A stretch of DNA of 45,755 bases, from positions 1-45,755 of the IMG/VR virus record IMGVR_UViG_3300037357_000065; one strand, written 5' to 3'. Position numbers and translations under genes: made by a program. The stretch comes from a virus. The notes beneath the pieces are model-generated. The model was not told the origin of the DNA. It made no database searches and saw only the letters and a program-made list of their open reading frames with translations. Shown here in pieces: positions 37,095 to 45,400 of the stretch. The first letter of the stretch is position 1. Each line of letters opens with the position of its first letter.

Positions 37095-39416
37095 ATGGCA
37101 ATTGACTTTGCAAAGCTATCCGACAAGTTCCGCGGCAATGCGGTTTGGGGAATCGCGGAGCATTTAGCTAACCGGCTCAATGTATCCGTCGATTCCTTGG
37201 ACCGACTTGGCCTTGGATACGTTCCAATTATTGAACTTAGTAAGGGACCGAACTACGGTGGATTTTTTTGCTTTCCTCAACGCGATGCAGATGGCCTTAT
37301 CACTGGCATCAGTCTTAGGGGCCGTGATGATTTTAAGTGTATGTATCCTGGCTCAAAGCTGGGCCTATTTTACGAAGTCAATCCGGAGCATCGTCAGGGA
37401 GTCAACACCAACTATGACCCCGGACCCCAAAACTGGGTTAGAGCCGACAGCGATCACATCTGCCCCGTCTGCAATCAAGGAAAAGGATGTCTGATATCCA
37501 CCCCTGACTGCGGCCTTCCGGCCGCGGCAATCTGTGTCAGAGTGAAAGAGGGCGCGAGCCGGCCCATGCTGAACGGCTACTTGCATCATCTTGATGGTCA
37601 AGACGCTGCCGACCAGACCGCTTCCCCGCTCCCCCCATCCGAAGGTAGCGTCCTCATTGTGGAAGGCGCCAGCGATGTAGCCGCGGCGATGGATATGGGC
37701 TTTGTTGCGGTCGGTAGGCCCAGCGCCCAAGGCGGTATCCAGCTTCTCCCCGACCTAATACGGGGCCGGCAGTGCATCATCATTGGGGAGAACGACCAGA
37801 AGAAGGATGGAAAATGTCCCGGCCGGGAGGGGATGTATGCAACTTTTGACGGCATCAAGCGCGCCGCCAAGGGTGTTCGCATGGTCATGCCCCCACCTGA
37901 AATCAAAGACCTTCGGGCATGGCGGGCCAAGCACAGACTTACTAAGGAACAATTCCTTGAATACGTCGCCGCGAAGGGCATGGATCAAATCGACAATGCG
38001 GTTTTGCCTGACGATATGCCGACAACTATTGCGCGACGATTCCTCGCGGATTTGCACCGGCTGGGTGGCCGGCTTACGTTACGTCGTTGGGGCGGCGAGT
38101 GGTATATTTACAACGGCACCTGCTACGAACGCCTCGATAACGAACGATTCCTCGCACCGATGTATCAATGGGCTTACGGCAAGCTCGTGGCGGTGCCGAC
38201 AGACAAGGGCCAGAACTTCATTCCTCTCAAGATGAAAACCCGCCTCCGAGGCGACGTGGCCGAGGCTGCTATTTCCGAAACCCTGGTGCCAGAGAAGGTG
38301 CTGCCCGTGTGGATCAATAACACTAATGGTGACAGTATTAAGGATTTAATCGTCTTCAAAAATGGGGTGTTGAATGCCCGTAAGTTTCTCGCCGGCGTCA
38401 TCGAATCAGTTAGTTTTGCGGAACCGACACCAGACTTCTTTACTGTGTCGTCGCTCCCTCATCTATTCGACTCCACCGCTAAAGCCCCCAAATGGGAATG
38501 GTTTCTTAACTCAACTCTTGGCGATGATCCAGACAAAGTGGCGCTCTTGCAGGAATGGTTTGGTTACTGTCTGGTGCCGGATACGAGCCTGCAAAAAATG
38601 ATGTTCTTCCGCGGCCCTCCGAGCGCCGGCAAAGGCACGATCCTGGCGGTACTGCGATGGATGATCGGCGACGATCAGAGTGCCGTCGCCACCTTTGACG
38701 GATTGGCCGGCCCGTTCGGTCTCGCGCCCCTGGTTAATAAACTCGTCTGCGTCCTGGGCGACGTGCAGACCCCCAAGGGTGCCGACGCAAATCGTGGGCT
38801 TGAAGTTCTCCTGGGCCTTACCGGAGAGGATAGCGTCACAATCAATCGTAAGAACGTCGCGCAAATCCCCCTCCACGATTTATACTGCCGGATAACGATG
38901 GCGGCAAATAGGTTCATCGACGTGCCAGACCACGCCGGGGCTATGGCTCGGCGACTCAACATCATCGACTTCACACGATCCTTTAAGGATAGCCCAGACA
39001 CGACGCTTCGTGACTCCCTGCGTGATGAGATTCCGGGGATCATCATCTGGTCCCTAGCCGGCTTGAAGCGAATACGTGACACGAAAAAATTTACAACCCC
39101 TCGTACCAGCCGACTTGCTTTAGATGAATGGAGACTGTATACTTCTCCAATCGCCGGCTTCCTTGAAGAATGCTGCCGGCCAGACCCGGAGGAACGTGAG
39201 AGTCAGGTTGAGCTATTCGATTGCTGGGTTAAGTGGTCTGAGGAGCGGCGTATATCGCCCATGCCCAGCCCGCGGTTTTATGAGGGTGTGCGATTTGCGG
39301 CGCCTTACACGACGGCCATTACCGAGGAATCAGCGGGTCGGATTACGAAGTATTTTGACGGACTGCGGTTACGATCCAAAGTGGCGAAACAATTTCTTGG
39401 GAGACCAGAACGATGA
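37095..39416 (+). CDS. Primase-helicase (TOPRIM plus SF3/D5 type)
   Basis: A 773-residue fusion. N-terminus: a CPVC zinc knuckle at about residues 123-126 with more Cys at 132, 139 and 147; TOPRIM LIVEGASD (187-194) and IIIGEND (238-244). C-terminus: SF3 helicase with FFRGPPSAGKGT (Walker A, about 504-515), LVCVLGDVQ (Walker B), and ITMAANRF (motif C, about 590-597) followed by RRLNIIDF. It would unwind the template and prime synthesis for the family A polymerase. No Shine-Dalgarno is visible: the ATG is 8 bases after the tRNA, so tRNA 3' processing would leave an almost leaderless mRNA. Confidence 0.88.
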   Translation: MAIDFAKLSDKFRGNAVWGIAEHLANRLNVSVDSLDRLGLGYVPIIELSKGPNYGGFFCFPQRDADGLITGISLRGRDDFKCMYPGSKLGLFYEVNPEHRQGVNTNYDPGPQNWVRADSDHICPVCNQGKGCLISTPDCGLPAAAICVRVKEGASRPMLNGYLHHLDGQDAADQTASPLPPSEGSVLIVEGASDVAAAMDMGFVAVGRPSAQGGIQLLPDLIRGRQCIIIGENDQKKDGKCPGREGMYATFDGIKRAAKGVRMVMPPPEIKDLRAWRAKHRLTKEQFLEYVAAKGMDQIDNAVLPDDMPTTIARRFLADLHRLGGRLTLRRWGGEWYIYNGTCYERLDNERFLAPMYQWAYGKLVAVPTDKGQNFIPLKMKTRLRGDVAEAAISETLVPEKVLPVWINNTNGDSIKDLIVFKNGVLNARKFLAGVIESVSFAEPTPDFFTVSSLPHLFDSTAKAPKWEWFLNSTLGDDPDKVALLQEWFGYCLVPDTSLQKMMFFRGPPSAGKGTILAVLRWMIGDDQSAVATFDGLAGPFGLAPLVNKLVCVLGDVQTPKGADANRGLEVLLGLTGEDSVTINRKNVAQIPLHDLYCRITMAANRFIDVPDHAGAMARRLNIIDFTRSFKDSPDTTLRDSLRDEIPGIIIWSLAGLKRIRDTKKFTTPRTSRLALDEWRLYTSPIAGFLEECCRPDPEERESQVELFDCWVKWSEERRISPMPSPRFYEGVRFAAPYTTAITEESAGRITKYFDGLRLRSKVAKQFLGRPER
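39115..39143 (+). promoter_or_regulatory. Possible internal promoter P8
   Basis: TTGCTT (39115-39120), 17-bp spacer, TATACT (39138-39143) inside the primase gene; it could drive the nucleotide-metabolism and downstream genes. Confidence 0.45.
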
Positions 39417-40171
39417 ATGAGACCTTCACTACCGGCGCTCAACGGGATCAACAGGGCGACAAGTTGCGATATGATCTGATGTCCCCCTTGGCGGCGAAGC
39501 GGATCGCCAGGGTGTTCGCCGACGGCGCCAAGCGCTATGGGGATCGTAATTGGGAGAAGGGTATGCCTTTTACCCGCGTCCTCGCGTCGGCACTTCGGCA
39601 CCTGCACGCCTACCGGCTTGGCGATAAGGGCGAGGACCATCTCGCCCAACTCGCGTGGAACGTGGAGGCGCTTCTGCATTATGAGGAGGCAATTAAGGGC
39701 GGCACCTTGCCAGCGGACCTGAATGATCTGCCGAGGTACGACAATCTTGCGGGGTATGGTGGATTCATTGCCGACTCCGCCCCGCAGAAGGAGGACACCG
39801 TATACCTCGCCGGCCCGATGCGGGGCGTCGCTGATTTCAATTTTCCAGTCTTTGACAAAACTCGTGATTGCCTGACAGAGATGGGCTGGAATGTGATATC
39901 GCCGGCCGATATGGATCGGGCCGATCCTGATGATGTTGAGGATCAGGCGAAGTTTGCCGCCCGCGATACGAAGGCAATCATTGAGAAGTGCGGCGCCATC
40001 GCATTGCTCCCAGGTTGGGAGCGCAGCGAGGGCGCTACCGCGGAATTCTTCCTGGCGCGATGGTTGGGGTTGAAGATTATCAGTATATGGACTGATGAAG
40101 ATGGCGCGATGGAAATGCGCATTAGTGATGCTGATGAACGGGCGGCTGCGTATCGCATACTAGGGCGTTAA
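39413..40171 (+). CDS. Nucleotide-pool fusion: dATP/dGTP diphosphohydrolase-like + DUF4406-like
   Basis: A 252-residue two-domain protein. Residues 1-95 match the DUF5664 / dATP-dGTP diphosphohydrolase pattern (KLRYDLMSPLAAKRIARVF, GAKRYGDRNWEKG, ALRHLHAYRLGDKGEDHLAQLAWNVEALLHYEE), all-alpha with acidic metal sites. Residues about 127-250 resemble DUF4406/nucleoside deoxyribosyltransferase-like folds (VYLAGPMRG, FDKTRDCLTEMGW, CGAIALLPGWERSEGATAEFFLARWLGLKI). Both parts act on nucleotides, so joining them suggests channelled removal or exchange of bases. Related hydrolases (MazZ type) occur in 2-aminoadenine phages, but no PurZ gene is visible here. ATG overlaps the primase stop (ATGA). Confidence 0.75.
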   Translation: MNETFTTGAQRDQQGDKLRYDLMSPLAAKRIARVFADGAKRYGDRNWEKGMPFTRVLASALRHLHAYRLGDKGEDHLAQLAWNVEALLHYEEAIKGGTLPADLNDLPRYDNLAGYGGFIADSAPQKEDTVYLAGPMRGVADFNFPVFDKTRDCLTEMGWNVISPADMDRADPDDVEDQAKFAARDTKAIIEKCGAIALLPGWERSEGATAEFFLARWLGLKIISIWTDEDGAMEMRISDADERAAAYRILGR

Positions 40172-40174
40172 CCC

Positions 40175-40885
40175 ATGCGTAATCTCATCATCGGCGATCT
40201 ACATAATCCCTGGACGCATCCCGGCTACTTGCCGTTTTGCCGTGATCTATATTCGCGCCACAAATGTGACAATGTGATCTTCATCGGTGATGTTGTTGAC
40301 TGGCACGCAATCTCATTCCACCCCAGGAACCCCGATGCGCCCGGCCCAAAAGACGAGTATACGCGGACGAAGGAACGGGTTCAAGAGTGGTATAAGGCGT
40401 TCCCGAAGGCCAAAGTCTGTATCGGGAACCACGATGAGCGTGTGGTCCGGCTTGCCGGTACAGTCAATATCCCGGAGGATTTTCTCAAAACGTACTCGGA
40501 AATGTGGGAAACTCCTAGCTGGACCTGGGATCGTTCCTTCATCGCCGATGATGTATATTACTTTCACGGCACAGGAACGGGCGGAGTGCATCCCGCGTTT
40601 ACGTCGATGTGCAAGCAGCTGATGAGTGTAGTGCAGGGGCATATACACTCCGCGTCGGGCATCAAATGGAGGGCCAATCCTCGGCGCCGTATCTTTGGTA
40701 TGGACACAGGTTGCGGCATTGACGACAAGGCTATTGCGTTTGCTTACGGTTGGAATCAACAGATTAGGAGCATCGTTAGCGCGGCGGTCGTGCTGGATGG
40801 AATCCCGATCTTAGAAGTGATGCCGATGGGTGACGGTGAGAAGTATCATCGCTCCCGATTCGGCAAAAAGACGAAAGGCAGGTAG
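40175..40885 (+). CDS. Calcineurin-like metallophosphoesterase
   Basis: A 236-residue protein with all conserved blocks of the metallophosphoesterase fold: GDLH (residues 7-10), GDVVDWH (about 38-44), GNHDE (about 88-92), YYFHGTG (about 128-134) and GHIH (about 155-158), which bind two metal ions. It may act on nucleic-acid ends, nucleotides or phosphoproteins. AGGG lies before the ATG. Adjacent to the nucleotide-pool fusion gene, a role in nucleotide or DNA-end processing is plausible, but the substrate cannot be read from sequence. Confidence 0.85.
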   Translation: MRNLIIGDLHNPWTHPGYLPFCRDLYSRHKCDNVIFIGDVVDWHAISFHPRNPDAPGPKDEYTRTKERVQEWYKAFPKAKVCIGNHDERVVRLAGTVNIPEDFLKTYSEMWETPSWTWDRSFIADDVYYFHGTGTGGVHPAFTSMCKQLMSVVQGHIHSASGIKWRANPRRRIFGMDTGCGIDDKAIAFAYGWNQQIRSIVSAAVVLDGIPILEVMPMGDGEKYHRSRFGKKTKGR

Positions 40886-40889
40886 TTTA

Positions 40890-41435
40890 ATGCGTTACGC
40901 TCTACTCGTTTTTGTTTCGCTGCTGGCAGCCTGCTCATCACTTCCCAAGGCGACCCAGCAGACCATTCAGGCCGGACACAATCGGGCGGCGATTGCCGCC
41001 GGGAAAGCCCAGGATGCCGGCACAATAGCCGACGCAAAGGGCGCCGCCTCGCCGACCTCACATCCAATTGATGCTTCGGATGTCGTGGTGAAGGACACGC
41101 GCGCGTCATTGCGTGTGGTCTTCATTGTGTCCTTCATTGCCTTGCTGGTCAGTATCGGGTTACTATTTACACCGTTGTCTTTGGTGTCCAAGATCGCGGT
41201 TCCCGTGGCCGGCGCCCTGGCGGTCGGCTCCCTGGCCGGTGAGATTGCGGTGCCGTTCTTCCCCTACATTCTGGCGGGATTAGGGGTGCTGGCGCTCGCG
41301 CTGGCAGTCTATGAATTGATCGTCGCCAAGGGCAATGTGGCCCTGGCGATTACGGACACGGAGGCATTGATCGTGCCGGCGAAAACTACCGCGGCTCCGA
41401 CCGCGGCCCCCAACAACCATCCCCCGGTGAAGTGA
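40890..41435 (+). CDS. Membrane lipoprotein with multiple membrane segments
   Basis: A 181-residue protein. The ATG at 40890 (AGG upstream) gives a lipoprotein signal peptide MRYALLVFVSLLAACSS with lipobox LAAC and Cys15. Residues about 73-95, 100-118 and 122-145 are hydrophobic (VVFIVSFIALLVSIGLLF, VAGALAVGSLAGEIAV, ILAGLGVLALALAVYELIV). The C-terminus is Pro/Ala-rich. A lipid anchor plus inner-membrane segments is unusual; holin, spanin-like or superinfection-exclusion functions are possible. Its stop overlaps the next ATG by one base. Confidence 0.65.
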   Translation: MRYALLVFVSLLAACSSLPKATQQTIQAGHNRAAIAAGKAQDAGTIADAKGAASPTSHPIDASDVVVKDTRASLRVVFIVSFIALLVSIGLLFTPLSLVSKIAVPVAGALAVGSLAGEIAVPFFPYILAGLGVLALALAVYELIVAKGNVALAITDTEALIVPAKTTAAPTAAPNNHPPVK

Positions 41436-41791
41436 TGCGGCCGATCCGAACCCGCGAAGAATTGATTGACTTCGCTGCCAGAAGGGCACCCTCCGCGGCA
41501 TGTGCCACCGCGTTGAAAGACATGGAGGGCGCCCTTGTGCTAGGGGCGCACGATCCCGCCGTCGCTGGATTGCCGGGCTGGATCATCAAGGTGACATCCC
41601 AGCACGGGCGGGTTTGGATTCTTGCGGTCGGAATGGATGCCGACAATCAGGAGTACGTATGTCGGCAAGTCGATGAAATCCCCGACACTTATACCGGCTG
41701 CGTGACCGGCCGGCCGGGCATTATGAACGGCGACGACACGGAATACAGGAGGGCGTTGCGATGTCAGGTCCACCCCGAAGACTCTTACTAG
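41435..41791 (+). CDS. Hypothetical early/middle protein
   Basis: A 118-residue protein; ATG at 41435 overlaps the previous stop (TGATG). It has N-terminal helices (RTREELIDFAARRAPSAACA, LKDMEGALVLGA) and a beta pattern (WIIKVTSQHGRVWILAVGMD). Four Cys are dispersed, with no obvious metal motif. Function unknown. Its last 31 bases overlap the next gene. Confidence 0.55.
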   Translation: MRPIRTREELIDFAARRAPSAACATALKDMEGALVLGAHDPAVAGLPGWIIKVTSQHGRVWILAVGMDADNQEYVCRQVDEIPDTYTGCVTGRPGIMNGDDTEYRRALRCQVHPEDSY

Positions 41792-41994
41792 CCGCCGTCC
41801 CGGATTATGTCAAGGAACGATTCGGCAAGGATATCAGCCGGCAATCAGCGTACAATTGGGTGAGCGTTGGCCGGAATAATGTCAAGCTGCGGATCGCCCA
41901 GGTGGTGGCGCTTGGCGGACCACATACTATGGTGCGTGTGACTTATACTAATTGGGTGGATGAGTTTGTTTCGCGGATGGGAGGACTGGCATGA
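41761..41994 (+). CDS. Small helix-turn-helix-like protein
   Basis: A 77-residue protein with AGGAGG before the ATG. The segment DYVKERFGKDISRQSAYNWV followed by SVGRNNVKLR has the helix-turn-helix look of small phage DNA-binding proteins (FG-xISRQSxYNWV). A regulatory function is inferred. It overlaps both neighbours (31 bases and 4 bases). Confidence 0.55.
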   Translation: MSGPPRRLLLAAVPDYVKERFGKDISRQSAYNWVSVGRNNVKLRIAQVVALGGPHTMVRVTYTNWVDEFVSRMGGLA

Positions 41995-42257
41995 TAATCG
42001 ACAGCGACAAGGATCAGGTTGATTTGCGCGAGCGGATGGGGAGAGATCGGCTGCGGTTGGCAATGAATAATGAGGAAGCGATTCTCTGGCATCGAGAAGG
42101 GGAATGGCGGAAAGCTTCCGCCGATGTAATTTTGAATTTGCTTGGGATATGGATGATGGAAAATGCGCCGTGGAATGTGATGTTCGGCCCGGAACCTGTG
42201 ATCCTCTATTGGGAGCAATGCCGGCCTATCCAATCACCGACCGGGCTTTCGATTTGA
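41991..42257 (+). CDS. Hypothetical last early gene
   Basis: An 88-residue protein whose ATG overlaps the previous stop by four bases (ATGA). It is Trp-rich (EGEWRKASADVI, LGIWMMENAPWNVMF, ILYWEQC). Function unknown. Its 3' end overlaps the convergent holin-like gene by 32 bases, and no terminator hairpin was seen at this junction, so the two transcripts probably run into each other. Confidence 0.55.
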   Translation: MIIDSDKDQVDLRERMGRDRLRLAMNNEEAILWHREGEWRKASADVILNLLGIWMMENAPWNVMFGPEPVILYWEQCRPIQSPTGLSI

Positions 42258-42495
42258 CCCAGGACCAGAGATAAGATAGCGCCAGCGCTGCGGCGGAAGC
42301 GTATACACTCCATCCGATCAGCGCTCGCTTCTCGTGGGATTCAAGAGCGCCGACGCGAGACTTGACATCCTTCAAATCATCCATCACGGCCTTCACAATG
42401 GGATCAAAATGTTCGCCGACTTTTTGAATCAGTGGTTCCACGATGACGGTCTTTATTCGCTCCGCGTCCGCAAGTGTCAACTCTTTATCGCCCAT
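42226..42495 (-). CDS. Holin-like membrane protein
   Basis: An 89-residue protein. Residues 1-58 form a charged helix with coiled-coil spacing (IKTVIVEPLIQKVGEHFD, VMDDLKDVKSRVGALESHEK) and residues 59-80 a membrane segment (ALIGWSVYASAAALALSYLW), then a basic end. A soluble coiled coil plus one C-terminal membrane helix fits XhlA/hemolysin-type holins. It is the last late gene, where lysis genes often lie. AAGAGAT precedes the ATG. No endolysin neighbour is visible. Confidence 0.5.
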   Translation of the reverse strand: MGDKELTLADAERIKTVIVEPLIQKVGEHFDPIVKAVMDDLKDVKSRVGALESHEKRALIGWSVYASAAALALSYLWSWVKSKARSVIG

Positions 42496-42497
42496 GA

Positions 42498-45400
42498 TTA
42501 TCTCTTTTTCGGCACATGCCGCTTATTGAATCCGACCGCTTCTATCGCCTGTTGTTCTAGTGGCTCCGGCGGAGTCAATCCGAGGGTCGGTTGAATCGCA
42601 GTCGGCAGCACTTCTTTCGCCGCCATCTTGGCGGTTCCCTCATTCGGTTCAAATAGACTCTTACCCCGCGTCTTTTTACCCTGGAAGTCACGGCCCTCGT
42701 AATATTGTCGGGCCATCGACGGGACCGGCGCAAACCGATCCTCCGCCCATTTTACCACGTCTCCACCGGCATAAGCCAGCGCGATGACCGGTCCCATCGG
42801 GCCAGCCGGAAGCGTCCAGCGTCCCAAGCCGAACACATGAGGATGGAAGAAGTCCTCGGCGCTCTGGGGTAATTTACCAGTGGATACTGTGTTCATTACC
42901 CCACCCGCCAAGGCTGCGGCAAGTAGATGTCCGGCAACCGCTTGTTGCGCCGGCGAGAGGTTGGTTGTCTTCAACAACTCCGGTACATCCCCCGCGGCTC
43001 GGCCGATCAATTTGAACGGGTTGGTAGTCCAATGCGGAAACGCTAAGGCTTCCCGCAGCGCCAGTTGCACAGCTTTACTCTGGAATTCACGGCTGTCTTT
43101 CAGGTTACTAAATGAATAGTTAACAGCCTCTACAACCTTTTTTGCCTTGGCTATGACCTCCGGGTCGGTGGGGCTTAATCCTTTCCGACTCGCGTCATTC
43201 AGTACATCTTGCAGGCCCATGAATTGAGCGCCACGTCGGGCATTCTCCCCGACATTCTCAAACAGCATCCGTTTGGCAGCGCGGTTGATAGATGCCGGAT
43301 TCTTGAAATTGGTTTTCTCTGCCTGTCCTTTGAATATATCTGGGGTCTCAGGAATGCCGCCGGCCTTCGCGGCCAGTTGAACCCGTGATTCCATCGGAGT
43401 ATTTGGATTGCCAAACGCCTCTTTAGCGGCCCCGCCTTCATGTACCGCTTCCGCCAATCCGGTTCCCGGAATTGCCTGCCGAAGCGCCTTGGCGGTTTCC
43501 ATCAATTGTCCGTGTGTAAGACTTTGGATGGCGCGTCCCAATCGTAGGCCGGATGCCGATTGGGAAAAATTCATGTAGTGGGCGCCTTGCAAGCCTAACT
43601 TAGTGGTGATGATCGCTCGATTGGTGGAGTCAATCGCTTTCACGAATGGATTTTGCGGATCGACCGGCGACGGTTCCATGCCCTTATTGAAGATGTTCGC
43701 TACTGCCTTATCAGCGACGTACCGCGGCCGGTCGGCTTGTGCCAAGGCATCATCGACTAATCCGTGCTTTTCCGGCACCCGGCCAGCTTCATAGGTCGGA
43801 TGGTATTCACCCGTACCCGGCTCAGTAAATTCAGTCTTCGCGCGTGTCTCTGTCTGTCCCTTGTTTTTGCCGGCTTGTATTACCTGCTCGTAAGGGTAAT
43901 CGGCTTCGCTTTGATAATGCTCCTGCAATTCGTCCGGCGAAGCGGGCGGCAATTCCTGCACCGTCCCACCCTTTATTCCTTGTCGGAACAACGCAAGTCG
44001 AGTCTTCAACGGCGTATCCTGATTGTTCAGTTTATCAAGTAATCCGCCTTCATTTGTCGCCGACCATTTGCGTTGTGGAGGTTGAAATAATTTATCCCGT
44101 AGCGCCTGCTCATTCGGCATCTGCTGGTCGCCAAAGTCGAGTTTGCGAATGAGGCCGGCACGCACCGCGCCTTTCGCCATACGGGAAAAATGAACATACT
44201 TCATCGCATCGACACGTTTAACAATGGCGGTCACGAGGGGATTCTCGTGCATTGGCGCCATTCCTTTCGCGGCGAGGACGTTCACAAAATCCTCATGCCC
44301 ACCTGTCAGACTTCGGCTCTTTATAACATGCCCAATCGGCGCCAAACCTCCTGGGCCACTTCCTTCCGGCGCCTTATACCCGAACTCATAAGGCTTTTTT
44401 CCGTTCTTGTCGATCATACCGGCAGACCGACCCATTTGATCTTCATTCCAATGTTGCGCACCAGGAATGTTTTCACGAATTCCATTCCGTTTGACAGCGA
44501 CTCCATCCTCATGCCATAATGCGCCAAGATTACCGAATTTTGGATCGGATGGTGCTTGATGGGCCTCGATCTCATCTACGAGTCGGTATACGTCCTTCGC
44601 CCGGCCCGACTGTATCATCTGGTTTGTCGCGTCAATGTATGGTTTGTATGCCGCGGCGCGACGGAAGCCACCCAAATTACTCGTATCATTCGCCAGTTTT
44701 ATAATATCCATTGCACGGACAACATGGGTGCTGCGTCCAAGATTGCCGCCAAAGAATTCGCCGATGGAATTACCGGCCTTTACTGCCATACCCCCCATTA
44801 TGTCCTTTGTCGTGCGCCCAGCATTGAGGACTAGATCGTGGGCTCTTTTAACATCGAATCCACCACCTTCATCGGACCATAATTTTTGAAGCCATTTTTT
44901 TGTGGATGCGCCGAATGTGTCTTTTGGCACATCTTCTTTAGGGACGGCGCGGGTGACGGCCGCGGTCACTTGTTCCGGCGTGCGTTCTGCCGGCGGCTTG
45001 GCGGCTTCTTTCGCCTCTTCGGCTGGTGTCTGTACTTGTGTAGGAGTCCCGGCCTTTTGTTCCGCTGGTGTCGCTTCATCGGGTACAGGCGTACCCGCCA
45101 TCCCTTCGGGGGTTTCGAATGTTGCGTCCTTTGTTGGGTCTGCAATTGGCACCGGCGCCGGGGCGATTCCCCGACGCTCTACTCCTCCGGCGGCAAGGTA
45201 TTTATTCTGTACTTGTCCTATCGCGTCGGCATTCGCTTGCCGTTGTTCTGGGGTTAAACCGCTCCTTATTTTCTCGGCTAGTGCGCGCCGCGGATCAAGT
45301 AACGGTGATGATTCGGGCACCGGCTGTATTTGGGCGGCAACATCTTTGAATGGCGGATTGGCTGGCACTGGCCCTTTGCTGGTTGTGCCGAATCCGCCCG

